A DNA stretch of 43,317 nt. Origin: an uncultured Holophagaceae bacterium. Lineage in GTDB: Bacteria; Acidobacteriota; Holophagae; Holophagales; Holophagaceae. Of the stretch, positions 8,666-18,300 are shown piece after piece. The notes below the pieces were generated by a model. It worked only from the letters and a program-made list of their open reading frames with translations, searched no databases and was not told where the DNA came from. How positions within the stretch are numbered: position 1 is the first letter of the stretch; every line of letters begins with the position of its first letter. A program made the position numbers and the translations under genes. The stretch is taken from positions 1 to 43,317 of the forward strand of contig CAISFO010000038.1 in NCBI GenBank assembly GCA_903884655.1. Reading direction: 5' to 3'.

Positions 8666-9829
8666 ATGGCCCACGACCCCCTTTTCCGCCTGCAGTGGCT
8701 GGTCTTTGCGCTGGCCAGCGCGGTATTCACGACGGTGTACATCCCCCAGCCGGTACTGCCGATGCTGCGCCAGCAGTTCGGGGTGGGCGAGGGGGCGGCG
8801 TCCTGGACGGTGTCGGCGGTGGTGCTGGGGATGGCGCTGGCCAACCTGCCGTTCGGGGCCCTGGCTGACCGGCTGCCCATCCGGCCCATCCTGCTCACCG
8901 GTGGTCTGGTCATCGCGGCCGCCGGCCTGGCGTCGGCCCTGGCACCCACGCTGCCCCTGCTGGTGGCGGCCCGCTTCATCCAGGGGCTCTTCATCCCGGC
9001 GCTCACCACCTGCCTTGTGGCCTACCTGGCGCGGGTGATGCCTGCGGAACGCCTGAACGTGGTGATGGGCTCCTATGTGTCGGCCACGGTGGTGGGCGGT
9101 CTCGCCGGGCGGCTCATCGGCGGCTTCATCCTTCCCGCTGCGCACTGGCGCTGGGCCTTCCTGGTGGCGGCCCTCCTCCTGCTGGCCGCCACCCTGGCCG
9201 CCGCCGTGGGGCTGCCGCGGGACTTGGCCCGGCCCCACGCCACCCGGGACGCGACGCGGTTCCGGGACGTGCTGTTCCGCCACGATCTCTTCCGCCTCTA
9301 CTGTGTGGGGGGCGGCTCCTTCTTTGTGTTCTCCTCCGTGTTCAACTACATGCCCTTCTACCTGCATGGCGCGCCCTTTCACTGGTCCACCCGGGCCGTC
9401 ACGCTACTCTACCTGTCCTACGTCATGGGCATTGTCGTCGGCCCCCTGGCCGGGAAGCTGAGCAACCGGGTCGGCAACGGCACCGCCATGGTGCTGGGTG
9501 CGCTGGTGTTCGGGGCGGGCCTGGCGGTGACGCTGGTGCCGCAAGGCTGGGCCATGGCCTTGGCACTGGCGCTGGTCTGCACGGGCTTCTTCACCCTGCA
9601 CGCCTCTGCGGCGGGCGCCCTCAACCGCAAGCTCAGCGCGGGGCGGGGCCGGGCCAACGCCTTCTACGTGCTCTTCTACTACCTGGGGGGTGCCGCGGGC
9701 ATCACCCTCAGCGGCCACGCCTACCAGGCCGGTGGCTGGCACGGCGTGGTGGCCCTGGCCGGGGTGGCCCTCCTGGTGCCCTTGAGCACCGGCATTTTGG
9801 AGATGCGGGCGGGGCGATGGCACCCCTGA
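8666..9829 (+). CDS. MFS transporter, 12-helix drug/sugar-efflux type
   Basis: The product is 387 aa and hydrophobic throughout, with about 12 membrane segments. The MFS signature after helix 2 reads GALADRLPIRPILLTGG (about residues 68-84), and a second-half counterpart GKLSNRVGNGTAMVLG lies near 265-280. Length and pattern fit the arabinose-efflux/YnfM-like permeases. The substrate cannot be told. No clear ribosome binding site precedes ATG 8666, so the start could lie slightly elsewhere. It stands alone between two copies of a 54-bp repeat, with no operon partner. A G-U-containing hairpin (9813-9821 with 9833-9841) straddles its stop codon. Confidence 0.85.
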   Translation: MAHDPLFRLQWLVFALASAVFTTVYIPQPVLPMLRQQFGVGEGAASWTVSAVVLGMALANLPFGALADRLPIRPILLTGGLVIAAAGLASALAPTLPLLVAARFIQGLFIPALTTCLVAYLARVMPAERLNVVMGSYVSATVVGGLAGRLIGGFILPAAHWRWAFLVAALLLLAATLAAAVGLPRDLARPHATRDATRFRDVLFRHDLFRLYCVGGGSFFVFSSVFNYMPFYLHGAPFHWSTRAVTLLYLSYVMGIVVGPLAGKLSNRVGNGTAMVLGALVFGAGLAVTLVPQGWAMALALALVCTGFFTLHASAAGALNRKLSAGRGRANAFYVLFYYLGGAAGITLSGHAYQAGGWHGVVALAGVALLVPLSTGILEMRAGRWHP

Positions 9830-9880
9830 AAAGCCATTGCCTGTGATTCCAGCGCTTTCGGTGGTTGAGCCGAGGCAGGT

Positions 9881-9934
9881 CCAACGGCCCCATCACTGGA
9901 ATCACCATGAATCACCGGCTGAATGCAGTTCTGC
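9881..9934 (+). repeat. 54-bp dispersed repeat, copy 2
   Basis: Second copy of the repeat at 8124-8177, 46 of 54 identical. It lies between the MFS gene and the 3' end of the receiver-kinase gene. Confidence 0.75.
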
Positions 9935-9947
9935 AATCGCATTTCGT

Positions 9948-11126
9948 CTAGGACGTCTGCACGACCGTGGCGACGTGTTCAGTGGCCGGGAGCAGAGGTG
10001 CGGGTTCCTTCTGCAGGGTGATGGTGAAGGTGCTGCCCTGATCGGGTTCGCTTTCGACCTGGACCTGGCCCCCGTAGAAGTGCGATACGCGCTTGAGGAT
10101 GGAGAGTCCCAGGCCGCTGCCGAGGATGTTGATGGTCTTCCGGTTCTTGATGCGGGTGAACTCGCTGAAGAGCCTGGCGACCTCCGCCTGGGTCATGCCG
10201 ATGCCGGTGTCGCGGACGGCAATGGCCACCACCGGACCCAAGTCGCTGAGGGCCACGGTCACCTTCCCATCGTCCTTGTTGTATTTCACGGCGTTGGAGA
10301 TCAGGTTGTTGAAGATCATCTCCAGCTCGCCGGCGTCAGCCTGCATCCTCAGGGACTCGGGGCCCTCGAAAGCAATGGCGACGCCCTTCTCGGCAGCCAT
10401 GGCACCGTGCGTCTCGATGGCCTGCCGAGCGGCTGCGCAGAGGTCCACTTCCTGCAGGGTCCGCTTCTTCTGACCGGATTCGATGCGGGTGAGGTCCAGC
10501 AGATCGAAGATGAGCTTCTTCATGCCCTCCAGCCGGAGGATGGAGCGGTTCACCAAGTGGTCGTAGTCCTGGATCGCGTCACCCGCCATGTGGTCACGCA
10601 AGATGAAGAGATTGCCTTCCACCGCCGCCAAGGGCGACTTCAGCTCGTGGGCCAGGACGGACAGGAACTCGAACCGGATCTGGCGCCGCTCCTCCGCGAG
10701 CTTGGAGGCTTCCCGCTGGAGCATGCAGTGCTGGGTGATCTTCTGGACGGTGGCCCGAAGCTCATCGGGGGTGAAGGGCTTGGCCAGGAAGTCGAAGGCG
10801 CCGCTCTTCGTGGCCTGCACCGCTGTCTCCAGGGAGGCATAGGCCGTGATCATCACCACGAGGGTGTCCAGTTTCCTTGCCTGCAGGGCCGTGAGCACAT
10901 CGAGTCCGGAGATCCCAGGCAGCTTGTAGTCCAGCAGGATGAGATCGGGTGGGTCACTCTCGATGAGCGCCAGCGCAGCCTCGCCCGACTCGGCCTGACT
11001 CACGCGGAAGTCGATGTCGTTTGGCAGGTCCGGCAGGCTCACCGTGAGATGCCGCAGGGCCCGCTCCACCGCGAGGCGCATGCCCACTTCATCGTCCACC
11101 ACCAGGAGGTGCAGGGTCTCGTTCAT
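9948..11126 (-). CDS. Receiver-histidine kinase hybrid
   Basis: The product is 392 aa. Residues 1-130 are a CheY-like receiver (VVDDE near residue 9, phospho-acceptor in LILLDYKLPG near 65, MITAYAS, KPF near 117). A linker leads to a HisKA domain with phospho-histidine in FLSVLAHELKSP (about 160), then a HATPase with NLISNAVKYN, RDTGIGM and GSGLGLSI. There is no membrane segment and no C-terminal output domain, so it acts in the cytoplasm as a phosphorelay intermediate. Its ATG overlaps the stop of the upstream [FeFe]-domain kinase (ATGA). GGAAAGG precedes the start. It is likely phosphorylated by that kinase on its receiver, which would adjust its own kinase activity. The final target is not visible. 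Confidence 0.88.
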   Translation of the reverse strand: MNETLHLLVVDDEVGMRLAVERALRHLTVSLPDLPNDIDFRVSQAESGEAALALIESDPPDLILLDYKLPGISGLDVLTALQARKLDTLVVMITAYASLETAVQATKSGAFDFLAKPFTPDELRATVQKITQHCMLQREASKLAEERRQIRFEFLSVLAHELKSPLAAVEGNLFILRDHMAGDAIQDYDHLVNRSILRLEGMKKLIFDLLDLTRIESGQKKRTLQEVDLCAAARQAIETHGAMAAEKGVAIAFEGPESLRMQADAGELEMIFNNLISNAVKYNKDDGKVTVALSDLGPVVAIAVRDTGIGMTQAEVARLFSEFTRIKNRKTINILGSGLGLSILKRVSHFYGGQVQVESEPDQGSTFTITLQKEPAPLLPATEHVATVVQTS

Positions 11127-13177
11127 GGCTCGGCCTTTCCGGCATGGGCCAGAGCCTGCCGGGGCAGGGTCACGCGGAAGGTGCTGCCCGTGGGGCCAAA
11201 GCTGGGGTCGGCGTTGGAGTCCACGGTGATGTCGCCCCGATGCAGCTTGACGATCCCGTAGACCACCGGCAGGCCCAGGCCGGTGCCTTTGCCCATGGTC
11301 TTGGTGGTGAAGAAGGGCTCGAAGAGCTTCTTCAAGTTCTCCTTGGGAATGCCCGTGCCCTTGTCCTCGACCTCGAAGACGACAGAGGACTCGTCGCCCC
11401 GCGTGCGGAGGACGAGCTCGCCGCCCAGGGGCATGGCATCACAGGCATTCACCACCAGATTCAGGAGTACCTGGATCATCTGGTCCCGGTCCACTTCCGC
11501 AATGGGGTCCGATTCCTCGTGGAGGACGCGGATCTCGATGCCCTCCGGGTGCTGCAGGCTCGACAGCGTCGCCGCCACCAGCTCGCGGATGTCCACAGCC
11601 TGATGGGCCACCTTGTTCTGCCGGGCGAAGTCGAGCAGGCCGGCCACGATTCGTTTGCAGCGGTTGGCCTGCTCCGCGATCATCTGCAGGTCGCCCCGGA
11701 ACTCCATGTTCTTGCCGCATTCCTCCAGCAGCAGGTTGGTGTACATGATCACCACGCCGAGGGGGTTGTTGATTTCATGGGCCACGCCAGCAGCCAGCTG
11801 GCCCATGCTGGCCAGTCGCTCCGAGTGCATGAGCGTCTCCTGGGTGGTCGCAAGGCGGTCGTTGAGGCTGGAGAGCTCCAGGATGGTGCTGAGGTGCTGG
11901 CTGATGACGTAGGGCAGGCACATCTCGCTTTCCGCCAGGCCCTTCTCCACGGCGATGGCGTGGTCGCGGCAGGAGGCATAGCCGCAGGCGCCGCAGTTGA
12001 GCTCGTCCTCCTCGGACTGCTTCCCCATGCGCTGCAGGATCTCGATGATCTCCACTTCGTCAATGTCCGTAATCCGCTGGTCCAGGGATCGGTATGTCCG
12101 GGTGAGGTCGAGGTTGGCGAAGTGGTCGATGGATTTCTGCCAGGCTTCCGGGTTGTGGGTGCGTTCCCGGTAGCGGGTGTAGTGGCTCACGCGGGAGCGG
12201 CGCTGGAAGAGGTTCTCCTTGCTGCTGAGGCCCGGTCCCGAGATGCAGCCCTTGCAGGAGAGCAGCTCCACCAGGTTGGCCTCCATGCCGCCTTCGGCGA
12301 ACTCGTTGAGGGCGTTCATGAAGTTGTGGTGGCCATCCGTCGCCACCACGTCATTGGCCAGCAGATCCTCCTTGATGCCGGCCGCCTGCAGCAGCCCCGA
12401 GCTGATGGGGAACAGCGAGCCGAGCCAGGGCCTGGGCGGGTCGAAATCGCTGGGCTCAGCCGTGGCGGAGGTGACCCCCGCCCGTTGGAACAGCTCCCGC
12501 AGCTCCGGGAAGGTCAGCACCGCGTCCGGACCGCCCACCACGTCCGGATCCACCGCCTCGGCCTTCTTGGCCACACAGGGGCCGATGAAGACGACCTTCA
12601 GCTCGGGGCCGTGCAGGGAGTGCAGGACCCGGGCCATGGCCACCATGGGGGAGACGATGGGCGACAGGTAGGGCACCAGGTCGGGCTGGTAGCGCTCCAC
12701 GAAGCCCACCACCGCCGGGCAGGCCGTGGCGATGTAGTGGCGGCCCTTGTTGAGGATCAGGGTCTCCCGGTAGCGGTCCGCCACCAGGTCGGCCCCGAAG
12801 GCCACTTCGGTGACCAGGTCGAAGCCCAGGGCCCGGGTCATGCCCACCATGACCCGGAAGTCGAACTCTGCCTGGAACTCCACCGAGAAGCTGGGCGCGA
12901 TGCAGGCGGCGACCTGGGCCCCGCTCTTGAGCAGGGCCTCCACCTGGTCGACCGAGGAGACCATCTCCTTGGCCTGTTGGCTGCAGACGCTGATGCAGTT
13001 CCCGCAGCCGATGCAGCGTTCGGGCACGACGATGGCCTGGCTCTTGGAGATGCGGATGGCCTTGGCGGGGCATTCCCGGACGCAGGTATAGCAGATGCGG
13101 CACCGGTTCTTCACCTCCTTGACGAAGCAGAGGGACTGGGGCACTGAACCCGCCGGGGCGATCCTGCGTGTTTTCAT
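11123..13177 (-). CDS. Sensory [FeFe]-hydrogenase-domain histidine kinase
   Basis: The product is 684 aa. N-terminal ferredoxin domain: [12 protein letters not shown] (about 26-37) and [11 protein letters not shown] (55-65). A hydrogenase large-subunit-like domain follows with L1 TACPAVVGF (C153), L2 PCVAKKAEA (C201) and L3 [12 protein letters not shown] (C308, C311). A 4Fe-4S domain CGACGYASC...C spans about 395-420. Then comes HisKA (VAHEINNP, H467) and HATPase ([15 protein letters not shown]). Catalytic enzymes carry TSC-C/S-P, MPC and CPGGC. Here the L1 proton-relay Cys position is Ala, the Met before L2 is absent, and L3 is CxxC rather than CxxxC. These changes fit regulatory (group C/D) proteins. 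It probably senses H2 or redox state and phosphorylates the receiver neighbours. ATG 13177 is preferred over GTG 13192 because GGAGAGG precedes it. Confidence 0.88.
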   Translation of the reverse strand: MKTRRIAPAGSVPQSLCFVKEVKNRCRICYTCVRECPAKAIRISKSQAIVVPERCIGCGNCISVCSQQAKEMVSSVDQVEALLKSGAQVAACIAPSFSVEFQAEFDFRVMVGMTRALGFDLVTEVAFGADLVADRYRETLILNKGRHYIATACPAVVGFVERYQPDLVPYLSPIVSPMVAMARVLHSLHGPELKVVFIGPCVAKKAEAVDPDVVGGPDAVLTFPELRELFQRAGVTSATAEPSDFDPPRPWLGSLFPISSGLLQAAGIKEDLLANDVVATDGHHNFMNALNEFAEGGMEANLVELLSCKGCISGPGLSSKENLFQRRSRVSHYTRYRERTHNPEAWQKSIDHFANLDLTRTYRSLDQRITDIDEVEIIEILQRMGKQSEEDELNCGACGYASCRDHAIAVEKGLAESEMCLPYVISQHLSTILELSSLNDRLATTQETLMHSERLASMGQLAAGVAHEINNPLGVVIMYTNLLLEECGKNMEFRGDLQMIAEQANRCKRIVAGLLDFARQNKVAHQAVDIRELVAATLSSLQHPEGIEIRVLHEESDPIAEVDRDQMIQVLLNLVVNACDAMPLGGELVLRTRGDESSVVFEVEDKGTGIPKENLKKLFEPFFTTKTMGKGTGLGLPVVYGIVKLHRGDITVDSNADPSFGPTGSTFRVTLPRQALAHAGKAEP

Positions 13178-13226
13178 CGGGGTCCTCTCCACCAGGGGGC
13201 CGCATAGGCGACCCCCTGGTGACAGT

Positions 13227-13616
13227 TCACGCCATCAGGCGTCGGACTTCAACCCGCAACTGCTCGGGCCGGATCGGCTTGTCGAGCATCACGTCGGCCT
13301 TGATCCAGCTGGCCGAGCCCTTGGACTTGGGCGAAAAGTCCACGCCGGTCTCGGAGCGGACAGCCGTCAGGAGGATGACCGGTGTTTCCGGGTAGAGGTG
13401 CTTGATCTGGTGGCAGAGCACGAACCCGGAATCCATGTTCTCCATCATGAGGTCGAGGATGGCCAGGTCCGGAATGGCGGTGAGGATGGCCTCCTCGCCC
13501 TCGGTCTGGCCCTGGGCCGAAATCACCTCGTAGCCATCGGCCTTCAGGATCATCGCGAGATGGTCCAGTTGGTCGATGTCGTCTTCAACGATCAGGATCT
13601 TCTTCTTCGTGGTCAT
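13227..13616 (-). CDS. Single-domain response regulator
   Basis: The product is 129 aa, only a receiver domain: KILIVEDDIDQ at the N terminus, phospho-acceptor in LAILDLMMEN (about residue 54), ILLTAV, and the conserved lysine in MLDKPIRPEQL near residue 108. There is no output domain. ATG 13616 is chosen because GAGGTGAGG lies directly upstream; the longer frame would overlap hydA. It sits between hydA and the sensory [FeFe] kinase, so it is the most likely phospho-acceptor of that kinase or a shuttle to a distant output protein. Confidence 0.88.
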   Translation of the reverse strand: MTTKKKILIVEDDIDQLDHLAMILKADGYEVISAQGQTEGEEAILTAIPDLAILDLMMENMDSGFVLCHQIKHLYPETPVILLTAVRSETGVDFSPKSKGSASWIKADVMLDKPIRPEQLRVEVRRLMA

Positions 13617-13635
13617 GGCCTCACCTCGCAGGGGA

Positions 13636-15357
13636 TCACAGGAGGACTTCGCGCTTGTCGTAGTGCGTGTGGAGCAGCTCGTGGCTCTTGTGGCCCAGGG
13701 GCTTGCCCAGGAACTCGGTGTAGAGCCGCTGCACCCATTCGTTCTTGTGGCTGACCCGCAGCTTGTCACCGCTGTCGATCTGGTAGAGGGCGGCCATGCG
13801 GGCCTTGATCGCCTCCTTGTCGGCGCCGATGGGCTGGCCGCCGCCGTTGATGCAGCCGCCGGGGCAGGTCATCACCTCGATGAAGTGGAGGTCCTTGCGG
13901 CCCGCCTTGATCTCGTTCATGAGCTTGCGGGCCTGGCCGAGGCTGGAGACAACCGCCGCGCCCACTTCGAGATCACCCACCTTGACTCGCAGCTCCTTGG
14001 AGCCTTCCATGCCCCGCAGGGCCTGGATCGTGTAGTCCTTCATCTCCTCGCCGGTGAGCAGGAAGACCGCGCTGCGCAGGGCGGCCTCCATGACGCCGCC
14101 GGAGGCCCCGAAGAGCTTGCCGGCGCTGGAGCGCTCCCCGAAGGGCGTGTCCGGAGCCTCGGGTTCGATGGCCGCGGGGTTGACGCCCGTGATCCGGAAC
14201 AGCTCGGCCAGCTCGCGGGTGGTCAGCACGTAGTCCACATCGGCCACATAGTCCTGGGCCATTTCCGGGCGCCCGCATTCGAACTTCTTGGCGGTGCAGG
14301 GCATGAGGGAGACGCTCACGATGTTCTTGGGATCGAGGTTCTCCTTCTGGGCGAAGTAGGACTTGATGATGGCGCCCATCATCTGCTGGGGGCTCTTGCA
14401 GGTGGAGACGTTGGGCAGGAGCTCCGGGTAGAACTCCTCGACGAACTTCACCCAGCCCGGTGAGCAACTGGTGAACATGGGCAGGGCGCCGCCATTCTGG
14501 ACGCGGTGCACCAGCTCCGAGCCCTCTTCCATGATGGTGAGATCGGCGGTGAAGGAGGTGTCGAAGACCCGGTCAAAGCCCACCCGGCGCAGGGCGGCGG
14601 TCATCTTCCCGTCAAAGTCCGTGCCGGGGGCGAATCCGAACTCCTCGGCGATGGAAACGGAGACGGCCGGAGCGTGCTGGACGACCACGGTCTTGGTGGG
14701 ATCGGCCAAAGCCTGGAGTACTTCACTGATGTACTTGTGCTCGGAGAGGGCGGCGGTGGGGCAGACCAGGATGCACTGGCCGCAGTTGATGCAGCTGGAG
14801 ACGTTCAGCCCCTGGTTGAAAGCGGTGCCGACGTAGGCCTTGGACCCGCGGTTGACGAAGTCGATGGCGGAGACGCCCTGGATCTCGTCGCACATGCGGA
14901 CGCACTTGCCGCAGAGGATGCACTTGTCCGGGTCCCGGATGATGGACGGGCTGGAGATGTCCTTGGGTCGGTGGCTGCGCGCGCCCTGGTAGGCGCGGTC
15001 CCGGACGCCGTTGTCGGCGGCCAGCTTGGCCAGGTCGCAGTTGCCGTTCCGGGCGCAGTAGAGGCAGTCATCCGGGTGGTTGCTGAGGAGCAGGTCGATG
15101 AGGGTCTTCCTGGTCTGCATGACATCCGGCGTGTTGGTGCGGATCTTCATGCCCTCGGCGACGGGGTGGGAGCAGGAGGGCACCAGGCCGCCGAAGCCTT
15201 CGACTTCGACGACGCACATGCGACAGGTTCCGGAAGGCAGCAGGCCCTCCATGTGGCAGATCGTGGGCACATTGATCCCGGCCCGCTTGAGGGACTGCAG
15301 GATGGTCTCGCCCTTCTTGGCCTCGATCGTCTGGCCGTTCGCTTCAATGGCAAACAT
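13636..15357 (-). CDS. hydA: NAD-linked [FeFe] hydrogenase catalytic subunit
   Basis: The product is 573 aa and carries the H-cluster. Domain order: 2Fe-2S (C34, C45, C48, C62), His-ligated 4Fe-4S (H94, C98, C101, C107), two 4Fe-4S clusters (CILCGKCVRMC at 146, CINCGQCILVCP at 189), H-cluster domain, and a C-terminal small-subunit-like tail (WVQRLYTEFLGKP). H-cluster motifs are L1 FTSCSPGWV (C298), L2 MPCTAKKFE (C354) and L3 EVMTCPGGCINGGGQP (C498, C502). L1 has Ser where many enzymes have a second Cys. Layout matches HndD/HydA of trimeric and tetrameric NAD(P)-dependent, often electron-bifurcating enzymes. TGAGGTG precedes the ATG. It lies 9 bp after hydB in one operon. Cytoplasmic H2 evolution or uptake coupled to NAD(P)H is expected. 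Confidence 0.95.
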   Translation of the reverse strand: MFAIEANGQTIEAKKGETILQSLKRAGINVPTICHMEGLLPSGTCRMCVVEVEGFGGLVPSCSHPVAEGMKIRTNTPDVMQTRKTLIDLLLSNHPDDCLYCARNGNCDLAKLAADNGVRDRAYQGARSHRPKDISSPSIIRDPDKCILCGKCVRMCDEIQGVSAIDFVNRGSKAYVGTAFNQGLNVSSCINCGQCILVCPTAALSEHKYISEVLQALADPTKTVVVQHAPAVSVSIAEEFGFAPGTDFDGKMTAALRRVGFDRVFDTSFTADLTIMEEGSELVHRVQNGGALPMFTSCSPGWVKFVEEFYPELLPNVSTCKSPQQMMGAIIKSYFAQKENLDPKNIVSVSLMPCTAKKFECGRPEMAQDYVADVDYVLTTRELAELFRITGVNPAAIEPEAPDTPFGERSSAGKLFGASGGVMEAALRSAVFLLTGEEMKDYTIQALRGMEGSKELRVKVGDLEVGAAVVSSLGQARKLMNEIKAGRKDLHFIEVMTCPGGCINGGGQPIGADKEAIKARMAALYQIDSGDKLRVSHKNEWVQRLYTEFLGKPLGHKSHELLHTHYDKREVLL

Positions 15358-15366
15358 GGCTGCACC

Positions 15367-18300
15367 TCAATTCGTAGCCGGTTGGGTGAATTCGATGTCG
15401 CAGCGCAGGCAGCGCCGCGCTTCGCACAGCGCGTGGTTCTCGGAGGGGGCAAGGTCCACTTCCTTGAAGTTCTTCACGCGTGCTTCGACGGGGATGTGTT
15501 CGGGATGGATGCGGCCATGGGCCTCACCTTCCTCTTCATCGCTGACCGGCGGGACATACACCGAGGGCAGGACGACGGTGTTCAGCTTCTTGAGCAGCTT
15601 GCCTGACAGGTGGCGGTCCATCATCACCGCGGCGTTCTTGCCTGCGGCGATGGCTTCGATGACGGTGCTGGGGCCGGTGACGACGTCGCCGCCGCCAAAC
15701 ACGCCCGTTTCATTGGTGATGTAGGACTCGGGGTTAATGACCAGGGATCCCCAACGGGAGGTCTTGAGGCCGTCCAGGGCTTCCGTTTCGGGCTCTTCGC
15801 TGATGGCCACCACCAGGGTGTCCAGGTCGGCGACGAACTCGCTGCCGGGGAGAGGCACAGGCCTGGCCCGGCCACTGTCATCCCGCTCGCCCAGCTCGTT
15901 GCGCTGGAACTCGATGCCGGTGAGCTTCCCGTTGACGGACTTGACGCCCACGGGGGCCACCAGGGTCTCGATCTTGATGCCCTCCTCGAGGGCCGCCTCG
16001 ATCTCCTCGGCATAGGCGGGCATTTCACCCCGGGTCCGGCGGTAGAACACCGTGACCTCGTCCACCGCCTTCTGGCGGATGGCGACGCGGGCGGCGTCGA
16101 GGGCGCTGTTGCCGCCGCCGATGATGCCCACGCGGCCCTTCGCGGTCTCCTGGCCGTGCAGGTTGTAGGCCTTGAGGAACAGGATGCCCGGCAGGATCCC
16201 CTCGGCGTCATCCCCCGGCAGGCCGAGCTTCTTGCTGCGGTGCGCGCCGATGGCGACGTAGACCGCGCTGAAACCGTCCCGCTTGAGGCTGTCGATGGTG
16301 AAGTCCTGGCCCAGGGTCTGGCGGTACTTGACCTCGAGGTTCACGTTCAGGAGCGAGTCGATCTCCTTCTCGAGGGCCGGGCGGGGGAGCCGGTATTCCG
16401 GGATGGCCGACACCAGCATGCCGCCGGCCTTGGCCTCCTTCTCGAACACCGTGACCTTGTAGCCCAGGAGCGAGAGGCTGTGGGCGGCCGTGAGGCCCGC
16501 GGGGCCGGCGCCGATGACGGCGATGCGCGGGGCGTCCGGCCGGGTGCGGATGGCATAGCTGTAGCTGCCGGGAGCGACCCGATCCACCACGAAGCGCTTG
16601 AGGTCCCGGATGGCGATGGACTCGCCGCCCGTGGTGCCGCAGCGGCAGGCGCTTTCGCAGGGGTGGTTGCAGACGCGGGAGCAGACCGACGGGAAGGGGT
16701 TTGCGCTGCGGATGGCCCGGTAGGCCTCTTCGTACTCGCCCGCGCCGATGTGGGCCACATAGCGCCAGACCTCGGTGCCCACGGGGCAGCCGGACTGGCA
16801 GGGGGCGCCCACCAGCTCGCGGCAGGTGCCGGAGGGGCAGCGGCGCTCATAGATATGGGCCTCGTACTCGTCTCGGAACCACTTGAGGGTGGAAAGGACC
16901 GGATTCGGGGCCGTCTGCCCCAGGCCGCACAGGGAGCTGCGGCGGATGCTCTCGCCCAGTTCCTGCAGGAGCATGACGCCCTTCATGCGGAGCAGGGTAT
17001 CGACGCCCTGTTCGTTCTTGCGGTTCTGGGTGATGGACTTGAGGATGTCCAGCATGCGGCGGGTGCCCTCCCGGCAGGGGATGCACTTGCCGCAGCTCTC
17101 GGACTGGATGAACTCCATGAAGTACTTGGCGAGATCCACCATGCAGGTGTTCTCGTCCAGGACCACCAGGCCACCGGAACCCATGATGGCGCCGAAGTTC
17201 TTCAGGTCCTCATAGTCACAGGCGAGGTCCATCTGCGGCTCGGGGATGCAGCCGCCCGAGGGGCCGCCGATCTGGACCGCCTTGCACTTCTTGCCGTTGG
17301 GGATCCCGCCACCCACGCTGAAGACCACGCTGCGGATCGACGTGCCCATGGGCACTTCCACCAGGCCGGTGCGGCGAACCATGCCCGACATGGCAAAGAC
17401 CTTGGTGCCCTTGGAGCCGGCGGTGCCCATGGCGGCGAAGGCCGCAGGTCCGTTCTGCATGATGGTGGGCACGTTGGAGAAGGTCTCCACGTTGTTGATG
17501 ACCGTGGGCTTCCCGAACAGGCCCGACTGGATGGGATAGGGCGGGCGGGGCCGGGGCATGCCGCGCTTGCCTTCGATGCTGTGCATCAGGGCCGTCTCTT
17601 CGCCGCAGACGAAGGCGCCGGCGCCCATCTTGATGATGATGTCGAGGCTGAACCCGCTGCCCAGGATGTTCTCGCCCAGCAGGCCGTATTCCTTGGCCTT
17701 GGCGATGGCGGTCTTGAGGTTCTGGATGGCGAGGGGGTACTCGGCGCGGATATAGATGTAGGCATTGGAGGCGCCGATGGCGAAGCAGCCGGTGACCATG
17801 CCCTCCAGCAGGCGGTGGGGATCGGATTCGCAGACGGCGCGGTCCATGAAGGCGCCGGGATCGCCCTCGTCGGCATTGCAGATCATGTACTTCTGATCAC
17901 CGGGCGTGTTGAGGGCCATCTGCCACTTCTTGCCCGTGGGGAAGCCGCCGCCGCCCCGGCCCCGCAGGCCGCTGGCGATCATGTCCTCCACCACCTCCTC
18001 GCGGGTCTTGCCATGCAGGAGCTTGTAGAGGGCCGAGTAGCCACCCCGGGCGATGTATTCGTCGATGGAGTTGAAGTCCACGAGGCCCGAATTGGCCAGC
18101 ACCCAGCGCTTCTGCAGGGCCAGGAAGGGGTGCTGGTCCAGGTAGGGCACGTTCTCGTAGGGCTTGAGGTGGTCGCTGCGGAACTGCCCCAGCAGCATGT
18201 CGCCGGGGATGGTGCCGGTGAGCACCTGGTCCAGCAGGCCGTCCACCTTCTCGGCGGAGACGCTCCCGAAGGAGACGCGGGCCATGCCGGGCAGCTGGAT

